NCBI GenBank assembly: GCA_033032865.1 | Contig: JAWHQI010000004.1 | Coordinates: 28,130,001 to 28,194,000, forward strand | Reading direction: 5' to 3' | Source: Dactylorhiza incarnata | Taxonomy: Eukaryota; Streptophyta; Magnoliopsida; Asparagales; Orchidaceae | Length of the DNA: 64,000 nt | Part shown: piece after piece, positions 31,816 through 43,284 of the stretch | How positions within the stretch are numbered: the stretch's first letter is position 1 | Layout of the letters: every line of letters starts with the position of its first letter | The notes under the pieces: generated by a model | Databases searched by the model: none | What the model was told of the DNA's origin: nothing | The model's input: the letters and a program-made list of their open reading frames with translations, nothing else | Made by a program: the position numbers and the translations under genes

Positions 31816-32009
31816 TGATTTCACTATCATTGATCCTAAACATGTTTTCAGATAGCATTAAACTTTAGGCATGTGTTAAGACCTAAACATGCTACCAATT
31901 ATTTAGATAGCTACTTTTTCCTATCAATGCTTGTTATATATGATTACATGCTATATTAAAGCTAGGGAATAACATCATGAGCAAGACATACAAATTGGCA
32001 GAATAAGAT

Positions 32010-33204
32010 CTATTCTAAATTCAACATGTCAAGCTCAATTTTAAAAGCATTAAACTTTGTCTCATCCAATGACTTTGTAAAGATGTCAGCAACTTGTTTG
32101 TCAGTGGGGACAAATTCAAGGCATACATCTTTATATTCTACATGCTCTATAATAAAATGATATCTTATCTCTATATGCTTAGTCCTGCTATGGGAAACAT
32201 GATTCTTAGCTATAGAGATAGCACTGGATGAGTCACAATATAGGGGAGAATTACTTACCTTGAGGTTATAGTCCTCTAACTGGTGTTGGATCCACAATAG
32301 TTGTGCACAACAACTTCCTGCAGCTATGTATTCAGATTCAGCTGTGGATATTGCCACACTGGTCTGCTTCTTGCTGCTCCATGACATCAACCTTCTTTCT
32401 AGGAATTGACAAGTTCTACTTGTGCTTTTCCTATCTTCCTTGTAACCTGCAAAATTTGCATCTGAAAAGCCAATTAGTTCAAAATCATTGTTCTTAGGGT
32501 ACCAAAGGCCAAGGTATTGGCTGCCCTTAAGGTATCTCAAAATTCGCTTTGCAACTGAGTAATGAGATTCCTTAGGGCATGCTTGGTACCTAGCACAAAC
32601 ACATGTAGCATACATAATGTCTGGTCTACTGGCAGTTAGATACAACAGGGACCCAATTATGCACCTGTACATGGAATTGACAAGTTCTACTTGTGTTTTT
32701 CCTATCTTCCTTGTAACCTGCAAAATCTGCATCTGAAAAGCCAATTAGTTCAAAATCATTGTTCTTAGGGTACCAAAGGCCAAGGTATTGGCTGCCCTTA
32801 AGGTATCTCAAAATTCTCTTTGCAACTGAGTAATGAGATTCCTTAGGGCATGCTTGGTACCTAGCACAAACACATGTAACATACATAATGTCTGGTCTAC
32901 TGGCAGTTAGATACAACAGGGACCCAATTATGCACCTGTACATGGATTCATCAAAGGGCTTACCCTTTTCATCCTTGTCCAGGGAAATGTTGGACTCCAT
33001 GGGAGTTTTCATTGTGGAGGTTGATTCCATTCCAAACTTCTTAATAAGCTCCCTAGTGTACTTGGTCTGAGAGATAAAAATTCTCTCATCAGACTGTTTC
33101 ACTTGGAGGCCTAAAAAGTACTTGAGCTCTCCCATACTGCTCATCTCAAACCCCCTGCATAATGTTGTCAAACCTTTTGCAAAGGTTGTCATCTGTAGAC
33201 CCAA
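32010..33204 (-). pseudogene. C reverse transcriptase C-terminus and RNase H
   Basis: The frame 33204-32626 holds MGELKYFLGLQV and the YTRELIKKFGME thumb segment. The frame 32744-32010 carries the RNase H with GFSDANFAGYKEDRKS, STAESEYIAAG, an HHFIIEHV block and the VADIFTKSLDE tail. Between them a tandem duplication (units 32402-32672 and 32673-32943, 271 bp each) shifts the frame, because 271 is not a multiple of three. RNase H removes the RNA strand after reverse transcription. Confidence 0.85.
32402..32943. repeat. 271-bp tandem duplication in C RNase H region
   Basis: Two near-identical units start GGAATTGACAAGTTCTACTT at 32402 and at 32673. They differ at only a few positions, such as CTTTTCC versus TTTTTCC and CAAAATTTG versus CAAAATCTG. 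Confidence 0.9.
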
Positions 33205-33865
33205 AGATTATGTCATCAACATAAATTTGGACTAGAAGATACTTGCCCTTTGTTTCCCTAAGAAACAATGTACTATCTATCTTTCCCCTCAAGAACTTGT
33301 TCTTGATGAGAAAGCTAGACAAGGTCTCATACCAAGTCCTAGGAGCTTGCTTTAGACCATATAGAGCTATCCTAAGCAAATAAACATGAGAGGAGAAGGT
33401 ATGATGAACAAAATCTGAGGGCTGCTCCACATATACCTCTTCCTTTAGATTGCCATTCAGGAATGCTGATTTGACATCCATCTGGTACACTTTGAACCCT
33501 TTGTGGGCAGCATATGTTAGGAATAGCCTTATTGCTTCTGACCTTGCAACTAGGGCAAATGTTTAATCAAAGTCAATACCTTCTTCTTGCCTGTACCCTT
33601 TGGCCACTAGTCTGGCTTTATTCTTGATGATGGTGCCATTCTCATCATGCTTGTTCCTGTAGATCCATTTGGTGCCAATGATGTTGTGTCCTTGAGGTTT
33701 TGACACCAATTTCCATACCTTGCACCTCTTGAACTGAAGCAGTTCTTCTTGCATTGCTTGAATCCAGAAGGTGTTTTCATTTTCTTCTTCAAATTTCTTG
33801 GGCTCCATTTGTGATAGAAAGCTCAAGAATAGAGCTTCATTGTGAGCCCTGCTTCTGGTAACCAC
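33146..33865 (-). pseudogene. C reverse transcriptase, N-terminal and catalytic part
   Basis: Two frames, 33865-33563 and 33490-33146, make the RT. KWIYRNKHDENG and ARLVAKGYRQEEGIDF lie in the first. [24 protein letters not shown] and the catalytic [11 protein letters not shown] lie in the second. A stop at about 33563 follows GIDFD, where the usual text continues. The [10 protein letters not shown] motif is typical of the Sirevirus and Tork side of copia. Confidence 0.85.
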
Positions 33866-34189
33866 TCATTGGTTTACATCTCCGATTATTTGGTTTCTTG
33901 GATGATCCCTTAGGTGAGACGTTTGTTGCAGACAACCTGTCAGCTATCTGCAGCTCTTCTTTTTGAGCAACATCATCTTCAGCAGCTTGCTGATCTTCAA
34001 CCTCAGAGATTGCTACCTCTGAATTGACCTTGTTTGTGCTGGGTATGTCTTGGAGAGATATATCTTGCATTTGCTGTTCATTACCTGTCAAAACAGGAAA
34101 GCTAGACCAGCCCTTATAGAGCAGGCTGGTCTCATCAAAAACTACATGCATAGACTCTTCTACAATATGAGTTTTCTTGTTGAATACTC

Positions 34190-35000
34190 TATAGGCTTTG
34201 CTATGTGAGCTATACCCAACAAGAACCCCTACATTGCATTTTTTAGCAAACTTAGTTAATTGAGATTTTTCCTTATTTAGGATGTAACATTTGCAACCAA
34301 AGATTCTAAAGTATAAAATAGTTGGTTGTTTGTCTTTCAGAATCTCATAGGGGGTTATTCATAGGACCTTATTGATAGATGCTCTATTGAGAACATAGCA
34401 TGCAGTATTGACTGCCTCAACCCAGAAATATTCTGGGAGTGATGAGTCACTAAGCAGTGTTCTCCCAACCTCTATCAAGGCCCTATTCCTCCTCTCAGCC
34501 ACACCATTTTGCTGTGGAGTCCTTGGGGAGGAGAATTCTTGGGTGATACCAAATTCTTGACAAAACATTGTCATTGCCCCAGATTGAAATTCTGTACCAT
34601 GGGCAGTTCTAGTCTTGACCACAGTACATTGAAGTTCATTCTGGATTGCCTTAACATGGTTTATAAAGACATCTAAAGTATCCGATTTTTTCTTAAGGAA
34701 GAATACCCATGTATACTTTGAATGATCATCAACAATCACAAAGGTATACAACTTCCCACCTAGGCTCTGAATTGGCAAAGGACCAAACAAGTCCATGTGC
34801 AATATAGATAAAGACATCTTTCAGTGTCTTTGAAGCCAATGCTTTTAAAGGTGGCACTTGTTTGCTTGCCCATTTGGCATGCATGACATGAATCACTTTT
34901 AACATATTTCAAATTTGGACTATTTCTAATTAGGTTTTTAGAAAACAGCATATATGTCTTGTAGTTAATGTGAGCAAGTCTCTTGTGTCATCTAACACAA
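34190..35000 (-). pseudogene. C integrase
   Basis: The pre-integrase zinc region (CHACQMGKQTS) lies in 34951-34760. The catalytic core in 34817-34359 has HMDLFGPL, a second-Asp region that reads RTAHGTEF instead of the usual RSD-GGEF, and PQQNGVAERRNR. The second catalytic Asp therefore appears changed to Ala-His. The frame breaks between the two ORFs. Downstream text to 34190 continues the C-terminal region (KPYGCKCYILN-type). Confidence 0.75.
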
Positions 35001-35149
35001 AGAGACTCACTTTCATTAACCACAAGACACACAGGAGAAGAAGAAAAATTGCATATAAAATCTAAGCAATACACATTCCCACTCCTAGTGCCTGAGAGAA
35101 TGATCTTTAAGCCATGTGACTTTTTGATCAAGTACTTATCATTATGGAA

Positions 35150-35400
35150 TTCAATGACATAGCTAAGTCACACAGTTGACTTATGCTTAGAAGGTTGTGT
35201 TGCAACCCTTCAACATAAGCCACCTTTGTGATGGAGACTATGCCATTTGAAATCATACCATAACCTCTGGTGATGTCTTTTTCTGATCCACCAAAGACGA
35301 CCTTAGGTCAATTTTTCACAGCTTTGTATTTCTGTAGAAGACTTTTGGTCCCAGTCATGTGCCTTGAGCATCCACTGTCCAAGTATCAAATTTGCCAAAG
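35150..35400 (-). pseudogene. C protease region
   Basis: The YLDSGCSRHMTG active-site block lies near 35390-35355, followed by VVFGGSEKDI and LLSISQLCD-like text. Stops break the frame. It lies between the second CCHC and integrase as expected. Confidence 0.65.
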
Positions 35401-35555
35401 GCTGGTACTTGAACTATCCTGCAAGAAGGAATTTAATTACCCTTAGGAGCCTAAGTAATTTTAGGTCCTAGGTTTTTGTTAGCATGGAAAGACTTCACAC
35501 CTGCTGCAACCTTTGCAGTAAAGCTCATCTTTGCACTTGGCACATTGGGATTGTG

Positions 35556-37866
35556 TCAACAATTTATGGCAAAGTGTCTCACTTTACCACAACACCAACA
35601 CTCATGAATATTATATCTTCTCTTCTGAACCTTCTTTGAAGAATTAACATCAATATGCTTGTGTTCAGGAGGAAAGACAGCTATATTCTTCTTAATCTTT
35701 TCAGCAATGATCTGGCTAAAGGTTAACCTGTGGTCAGTCTTAGCAGCCTTTGTCTTAATGACATCAGCTTGCCTTGGCTTAGAAGCTAGGCAAGATTTGA
35801 TGGCATCAGACACAGAGCTGTTAGGCCTGTCTACAGGTTTGACAACAGCCAAGTGCTTTGCTGGAATGGACTTGGAGGAGCTTGCTTTCTTACTCTTGAA
35901 TGTTGGAGCTGAAGCACCAAAAACAAATGGTCCAGAATGAGCCATTTGAATTTCTTCATGGGGAGCCTTCATAACACTCATCCTCATGCCCTTTCTTCTA
36001 CTATGGGAAGGAGTGCTTTCCTTCCTTTAGTAACTTCCATTCTTCCAGTGACCATACATGATGTCATGGTCATACCTGTTAGAGGGAAGTAACACCTTTT
36101 GAAAGGTGGTATGAGGCTTAGCCTTAGCCTTGCTCTTTTCTCCACTCCCTTCACCCACTTCCATTTTATTGAACCCCAGTCCTCTTCTATTGGTTTGAGA
36201 AGAAAATGTGTTAATAATTGGAAGCACTGATTTGGGCTTGAAGAATTGAGCCACTAGATTCTTCTCTTTGAGAAGCTTCTCCTCAAGGTCCTTGATAACC
36301 TTGTTCTTTTGGGAAATGGTGCTCAATTGGACTATTGTTATCCCCTTGAGTTGGCTTATCTCTCTACTCATCTGAGCCACCAAGATAGGTGACTCAGTGC
36401 AATCTTGCTTAGCAAACTTAAGGGAAGCAATTTCTTGAGCTTGCCTCTTGGCCAGCTTCTTGCTTATTTTCAGAGCATTCAACAAAGCATCATACTTGTC
36501 AATCAATTGATTAACAACCATTTCAGATTCTGAGTTATTTTCATCAATTGATGAGCATGGTTCAAAGTCTGACATTGACTCATACTCAGAAGAAGGGGGA
36601 AAAGTATGTACCTTGTGAGGAATGTCCTGACTATCTTCATCATCATCATCTGTTATGGCCATTAAGCCATGATGTTCTCTTGCATTTTCATCCTCCTCTA
36701 TATCAATGTCTGAATGTGTTAGAGGGGCCCTGATGCCCACTCTTGCAGCAGGAAAGTCCTCATCTTCCTCTGCTGCAAACAACCCAATATAGACTTCTTC
36801 TTCTTCATCTGAGTCTGAGGATGATGACTCAGATTCACTCCAGCTCTTGTCCTTCTTGGCTATGAAGGACTTCTCCCTTCCTTCCCTTCTGGTGATAGGA
36901 TTTCTTATCACCCTTCTCCTTCCTCTTGACTGGACAGTCAGCAATGACATGTCCAGACTTACTGCAGCAATAACAAATCAGATTAGATGAAACATGTTTA
37001 ACATGTTTAGAATCATACCTGTCCCCTTTGGGGTGTTGCTTGTCTGATCTGTTGAGATCCTTCCTGGGATGTGAGGAGGAGGAGGGCTTGTTCTTCCACT
37101 GCTTCCTCCTCATCATTTTTTTTGAACTGCCTTGAGAAGGCAGCAAACTCCTCATCAGAAGAGCTGCTATCAGATCAGTTGGACTCAGAATTTTCTGAGC
37201 CAGCAACCTTCCTTGGAGGTGTAAGCATCCTTGCCTTGCTCTTCTTGGAGCCCTCAGCCTTGAGGGCCACAGTTCTTTCCCTTGCATGAGGCCTGGAGGA
37301 AGTGTCCTCCTCCTTCCTGGCAGATAGCTGCATCTCATAAGAGAGCAGCTTTCCAAACAAAGTGTGGGGAGGAGTCTCACCCAGCTTTGCCACTTCCCTG
37401 ATGACACAGATCTTGGTATCCCAGTCTCTAGTTAGAGATCTTAGGAATTTATCATTTAGCTCGTAATGAGTGAAGGTCCTATCATAGGTCCTCAACTCAT
37501 TTACTATTCTGAAGAATCTTTCATAGCAATCAGCTATGCATTCCAGGCTCTGCTGCCCGAAGGCTTCATATTCCTGATTAAGGAGGGATTTCCTATCATC
37601 CCTCACCTCTTCAGTCCCTTCCATGTACACTATCAGTGTATCCCACATGTCCTTGGCAGTCCACAGTGTACCAAGTTCTGAAATGTTGAATCATCAATAC
37701 CATTAACTATAATGTTTTGAGCCTTCTCAAGGCAGTGATAAAGATCCTAGGGTCTGAGGCCTCCATGAAAAGCCTAACCCTTTGCTTCCAAATGCCAAAG
37801 GTTTCCCTATTGCATATTGGAAGCTTCATAGACCTCATCTCCTTCTGAACTCCATTGGTAGCCATT
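35556..37866 (-). pseudogene. C gag with two CCHC knuckles
   Basis: Start ATG at 37866 (MATNGVQKEM). The capsid UBN2-type region follows in 37648-37175 (LECIADCYERFFRIVNEL, ELNDKFLRSL). The first knuckle CYCCSKSGHVIADC lies near 36970, then an acidic linker (36950-36027, with SSSSDSDEEEE) and a coiled segment (LLKEKNLVAQF). A second knuckle-like CWCCGKVRHFAINC follows near 35600-35560. An extended gag of this kind is usual in Sireviruses. Frameshifts lie near 37680, 37175, 36840 and 36027. Confidence 0.8.
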
Positions 37867-37946
37867 GGATTCAGATCTTACTATACCTATGTAGGACCTG
37901 GCCAGACTGTTAAGTCCTTTTTGACCAACCTCCCTCTGATACCACT

Positions 37947-39297
37947 TGATAGTTTATAGGTATGCAATCTAATTCACCTAGAGGGAGTGGGTGAATAGGT
38001 CTCTTTGAATTTTAATTAATGTTAGCAGATGAGGAGTAGTAAGTAAAAGTTCAAACACACACAGAAAACACACATGTGTTTATAGTGGTTCCCCAAGACA
38101 GTGTGTCTATGGGTAGTCCACTTTCCCTCTACACCTTTCTAACAGTATGTTAGATAAGACAAACTCTTCCAATCTCAGCTCATAGAGCTTACAACTCAGA
38201 TCCCTCATAATCTCTCAGCCTTGCTCCAAGCCCTACCTCAGGCCAACCAGCCCTAGCACTCAGAGTGCTCCCACTCCTACAGCTCAGAGATCCCCTTGAC
38301 CTCCTACCTCAGGCCTATCAAGAAGCCCTACTTCTCAGGCAAGAAGCCCTACTGCTCAGGCTCAACAACCTTACAAACCTCAGGCTCAACAACCCTACTA
38401 CTCAGGTTCAACAACCCTACAATCTCAGGAATAGTGCCCTACAAGCTCAGAACAATACAATTCCTACAAAAGGTTTTATGTATAGCTTACAACAATTGAC
38501 AGTAGTGTTTGTCTTCTGTTGTATATGCACTGCTGGTGCAACCTTGAAGCAGAGCTGAATGAAATCTTCAGACCTTGCTCCTATCTGATCCTTCACTTCA
38601 GTGGATGAGAAAGGATCACCTTGCTCTTCTCAATAGAAGAGCTATCTTCTCTCCTTGTGTCTTCTTGCTGGTTCAGTTAGCAGGAAAAGGAGAGAACTTG
38701 AAAGCCTTCAATGGAACAATGATAATGGCTCTCTTCTTTTCAGGACACCAACTGGTCCTTTTGAAAGTCCCTTAAGTTGTTCTTTTATATTTCATTTGTC
38801 TTCAACGGCTCTTAGAAATGCCCCTGACACTTTGGAAGAGGATAAAATTCTTTATCACTCTTTTACAGCTGTTTGCGCCAAAAGCAAGTCGTGCCATTGT
38901 CTTCTTCCTGATTTGAATCTGTCTCAGCGGTTGGGCTGAGACAGTTTTCCGTCTCAGCGGTTTAGTTGTCTTGGTCCCAGCGGATCTGCTGAGACAGTGG
39001 TCTTCTCAGCGGATTTTGTCTATCTGCAGCTCAACAGAGGCAGATCACTTCTCAGCGGCTCCTGGCCCCATCTCAGCGGTTCTGCTGGGACTGTGACTCC
39101 TTCTCAGCGGTTCTGCTGAGACAGTGATTCCTTCTCAGCGGTTTTGACAGCAAACCCCTGAACTTATTCCAATGTTTGGAATATCTTAACCCTGCACATT
39201 CCTGATGCAAATAGGGTTCATCAAATACAATATATTCTTAACATTGTGAGTGATGTCTCTTTAAATCAAGGGAACATTGATGACAATATTCCCAACA
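37947..39297 (-). repeat. C 5' LTR
   Basis: 1351 bp, similar to 27372-28719. The primer site TGGTATCAGAGG follows directly on the minus strand (37945-37934 region). The palindrome array is at 38920-39150, with more GCTGGGAC/GCTGAGAC variation than in the 3' LTR. The G-rich tract near the inner end is much shorter here (37980-37990) than in the partner. Confidence 0.9.
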
Positions 39298-39302
39298 GGT
39301 TC

Positions 39303-40208
39303 CTCTTCATTTCCTGCATGACTAGAATCTACACAAGGAACAAGCTATCAAATCTTACATGTATGAATTCTTCAACTATTTTTGTTCTTGTTATATACTC
39401 TATAAGCCCTACTAGTTGAAGAATAGCTAAGAAAGATTATCTTATCATATTTTTCATCAAAGTTTTCTAAGGTATCTTTAGTGTTTAATAAAAAGTATTT
39501 ACAAACAAAAAACACCAAAATAAGATACGTTAAGTTTCTTTTGAAAATATAATTCATAAGGTGTTAATTTTAACAATGGGCGAAACATGATTCGATTAAT
39601 TACATAACATGAAGTATTAATGGCTTCGACCCAAAAAATCTAGGTAATCTATATTTGAATAACATAGTGCGTGCTGATTCTTGAAAGGTTCTATTTTTAC
39701 TCTCCACTACACCATTTTGTTGTGGGGTGCGTGGAGTGGAAAATTCATGTTTAATTTCTAGATCATTACAAAAAGTAGTAAAATTTTCATTTTCAAACTC
39801 TCCTCCATGATCCGAGCGTATGCGTTTTATTTTTAAATCAAGTTTGTTTTGTAGACGAATGCATAATTTAGTAAATTCAAAAAACGCATCGGATTTTGAA
39901 GTAAGAAAAATTGTCCAATAATATATAGAAAAATCATCAATTAATACAAAAATGTATTTTCTACCACCTAGACTAGACGTGCTAACTGGTCCCAAAAGAT
40001 CTATATGAATTAATTGAAGTGGTCTAGTAGTAGAAATTACATTTTTGCTTTTAAATGAAGTTTTTGAAAATTTTTCTTTTTGGCATGACGAGCAAAATGA
40101 AGATAAATTTTCATTAAGTATCGGTAATCCTCTAATTAATTTATCTTTTGATAATTTTAAAATTAGCTTGACGCTAGAGTGACTAAGACGCCTATGCCAT
40201 AGTTCTAA
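39303..40208 (-). pseudogene. A integrase core and C-terminal region
   Basis: Reads leftward from 40208. Pre-integrase LWHRRLSHSSVK and CSSCQKEKF come first, then core HIDLLGPVSTSSLGG, RSDHGGEF and PQQNGVVESKNR. All three catalytic acidic positions are visible. At 39557-39372 the LNTKDTLENFDEKYD and FLSYSSTSRAYRVYN blocks lie in another frame. It is interrupted at 40208 by a MITE and at 39303 by element C. It would have inserted the cDNA copy into the genome. Confidence 0.85.
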
Positions 40209-40918
40209 GGCAAAAATACTAAATAGGTCCCTAAAGTTTATCACCTTTTTGAAATAGGTCCCCCAACTATTTTTTGCTTGAAATTAGTCCTCAAACTTTC
40301 CAAATCTTTGAAATCGGTCCCGGTTAACGTTTTTTCCCTATAAAATTTAACGGAGGTCACCTCCTGCTTGTTGTTTGCTTCTCCTCCAAGCATCTGCCTG
40401 CCAACGTCGCCAAGCATTTGCCAAGTGTCCATCTCATATCTTAATCTTACGTATGTGGCAAGCAAGAGAAATCGCCTTCTTCATCCTGCTACCTCCATTG
40501 ATGCCGACCTTCAAGCTGCTTTCTGTGTCCTGCTGGAGCTTAAGTCGGTGCCTACTTGAAGCTCTCGATCCCTTGAATCATCCACGTTGATTGTTTCTTT
40601 CATTTGAATTTTTTCTGGAGATCACGATCGCCATTGTTGAATGTTGTCGAAGGAAGCTGGATACATGGCATTTAACTGCACGAAGACACCCACCCTATTT
40701 TCCAGAACTTTCTTGCCGAGTTTGAGCTGGAGTTCTTATCTGATCACCGCCATTGGAGATCAGCTTCACGAAAGTTTTACCGACCTAGGGAAAAAACGTT
40801 ACATAGGACTGATTTCACACATTTTAGAAAGTTTGAGGACTAATTTCAAGCAAAAAATAGTTCGGGGACCTATTTCAAAAATGTGATAAACTATAGGGAC
40901 CTATTTAGTAATTTTGCC
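40209..40918. mobile_element. Mutator-type MITE with long inverted ends
   Basis: The 710-bp insert has inverted terminal repeats of roughly 90-110 bp (GGCAAAAATACTAAATAGG at left, its near reverse complement at right). It is flanked by the perfect 9-bp duplication TAGTTCTAA (40200-40208 and 40919-40927). Nine-base duplications with long inverted ends are diagnostic of Mutator-like elements. The 410-bp centre (about 40380-40790) is GC-richer, lacks transposase and might be captured host sequence. It splits A's pre-integrase region. Confidence 0.9.
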
Positions 40919-40927
40919 TAGTTCTAA

Positions 40928-42033
40928 TTCTTCATTTTTAGAAATTAATGTGAAAGATCATTAGAAACAATCATATAATCATTATGCATTCTAGGTGTAG
41001 CGAGTACGACATCATTTGTTTAGAATTTATAATTTTGCAAAAATTTATAGGTGATTCAAATAAGACATTTAAACCTTTATCACATAATTGACTAATTGAA
41101 ATTAAATTGTGTTTTAGACCTTCTACAAATATAATACATTAGAAATTAAAAAAGATTCGTTACTCATTGTGCCGATGCCCGTGATCCTTCCTTTTATGTT
41201 ATCTCCAAATGTCATCATCCTTTCTTTCTTCTTTATGAGGCTAATAAACTTTGATTGGTTGCTTGTCATGTGTTTGGAACATCCCGAGTCCAAAACCACA
41301 TGTCTTCTTTGTCCTTAGCCTGCCAACAAACCTATAAAAAAGATGAGAGTAAAGATCCGGGTACCCATAAGGTTTCTCCCATAGAGTAGGTGGAAACCTT
41401 AGGTGCTCAGATTTGCTTTAAAACACATTATTCCTTCTTCCTACAAGAGTCCGTGGTGTGTCCAAATAAATAACATTTGACACACAAAAGGTGTTGAGAC
41501 ATTTTTCGTAGTTTTGTGTGAACTCTTGAGGGAAGATGAGGAACCAACATAATTTTGATTTAATGTTTGATTATTATGTTTTAAGGAATTTTTTCTAACG
41601 CCGACGATAAGTGCTACCGCCGGGCGATAACTTTCAGAAACATAACCAAACCCATAGTTTGCACTACATTGGCATTGCCTGGACAGAATCATGTCAAGTT
41701 TTTTTGTCCAACTCTAAAATTTATAATAACCATGTTTAAATCATGAATTTAGGCTTTTAACGCAGTGTTTTCCGTTACTAACATAACACCGATTTGCAAA
41801 TGTTTTCTTTCCGGTTTCAATTTGAGAAAAAAAGGTTTTTAATTTTCTTTCTAAGTCCCCATTTTTATTTGTAAGAGATTTATATTGGAGTGGGCCTTAG
41901 AAAGAGCTTCTTCAAGTTCTTTTACCTTTGCCAAAGAGTGATCGCACTCTTGGCAAAGAACCTTCTCTTTTCCTACTATTTTTAGATCTGTAAATAATTT
42001 CTTATTTTTTTAATAAAAGTTTATTTTCAGAAG
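40928..42033 (-). pseudogene. A protease and gag-pol spacer
   Basis: The protease block LDSGCSKHMTSNQ lies near 41300-41262, then a TFGDNIKGRI block at about 41220. The second CCHC-like region is near 41470. At 41606-41640 the spacer contains a TACCGCC-GGGCGATA word of the family palindrome. Frames are broken throughout. Confidence 0.7.
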
Positions 42034-43067
42034 TTAAGATATCAAGATGTTTTCAACTTTTATCAAAATACTTGCACGTTTGTAAATATTCATTATACAA
42101 ATCATCATAAATGGGAGGAGGTACCTCAGTGTCGCTTTGGACATTGCATTCGTCATCTGAAGGTGTGTTGCTTTTTCCCATGAGGCACATGCTTGACTCT
42201 TCATCATCGCTTGAGGTAGAGCCACTTGAATCCTCGGATGATGAGTCATCCCAAGTAACTGCCTAAGTACCTTTTTCTCCTTTCCCTTGCCCGCTTTTCT
42301 TTTTGCCCTTTCAGATATTTTGGGTAATGGCTCCGGATGTGTCTGGTCCTTTTGCAGAAGTAGCACTCCGGTGGTGGTCGCTCTTTGTCTTCGTCGTCGC
42401 TAGCTTTTTCTTTCTTTGATGACGAACCCTTCTTGATGAAATATTTCCGAAAGTGTTTCTTCTTTCCAGATTCTTCATGAATCTTTTGAAATTCTTTACA
42501 AAGTGACTTTCCTCGTCCTCTTCATCATCATCGGCCTCCTTAGATTTAAGTGCCAAGGCCTTCTTCTTTGGTTCCTTGTTGTACTCCTCTTGTTGAATTT
42601 TTAGCTCAACCTCATGGGTTTTGAGATTCCTAATGAGACTCAATTTGGAGCTTCTTTAGATCATGTGACTCCGAGTTGTCCGTCACTTTTGAGTTGAACT
42701 TTGGAGGAAGTGACCTAAGGATTTTCCTCACCAAGTTGCCGTTGGCGAATGATCTTCTCAGTACTTTAGATTGGTTGACGATCTTGGTGAACCTTGAGTA
42801 CATGGAATCCACGTCTTCATCGGCGTCCATCCGAAATTTCTCGTATTCAGATTCCAATTGGAAAAGCCTCGAATCATTGACCTGCGTAACACCTTCATGA
42901 GTTATTTTCCAAATATCATAAACAGTTTCGCAAGCACAAGTTCGATTGAATTCAGTTCTATCCAAGAAACAAAATAAAACCTTCATGTCTTTAACATTAT
43001 TCTTACATCTAGTCTTATCACCGTCATCCCATTTATCTTTAGTTTTTTCAATAGTCATTATTCCCAA
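42034..43067 (-). pseudogene. A gag
   Basis: Two overlapping frames, 43067-42630 and 42643-42311. The first has DKWDDGDKTRCKNNVKDM, TVYDIWKITHEG and KILRSLPPKFNSKV, the UBN2-type capsid. The second has NLKTHEVELKIQQEE and a basic-acidic linker. A CCHC knuckle follows near 42360-42320 as CYFCKRTRHIRSHY, where the fourth ligand Cys has become Tyr, consistent with a C-to-T change. Homologous gag is at 45962-45208 in A0. Confidence 0.75.
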
Positions 43068-43269
43068 CTACAATTGTAGGAGTGTAACGATGTTCAATCA
43101 TAGTCCAGACTTCTATAACTAAAGTTATTAAGAAATATCACATCCTAGTTCTCCAATAATTATAGTATGATCCGATAAATAAAGGGGTCTACTAATCCGT
43201 TGCCCCTCATAAAAAGCGAGATCATGATGCGTCATTATTCCCGACTGTGAAACTGTTTTGGAATAACCT

Positions 43270-43284
43270 TCCTCTGATACCAAG
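43270..43284 (-). other. A primer binding site
   Basis: Minus-strand CTTGGTATCAGAGG follows the LTR end CCAACA at 43285. Standard tRNA-Met site. Confidence 0.8.

Larger units (their letters stand above)
27372..39297 (-). mobile_element. Sirevirus-like copia C with env-like gene
   Basis: An 11.9-kb element in minus orientation, flanked by GGTTC (27367-27371 and 39298-39302). 5' LTR 37947-39297, primer site, gag from 37866 with two CCHC knuckles, protease, integrase, reverse transcriptase with IYVDDIIFG, RNase H ending at 32010. A 2.7-kb block with an env-like gene follows (31454-29312), then a polypurine tract and the 3' LTR 27372-28719. An extra gene between pol and the 3' LTR, long gag and length over 9 kb define the Sirevirus group of Ty1-copia. 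A 271-bp tandem duplication and several frameshifts disable pol. Confidence 0.9.
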
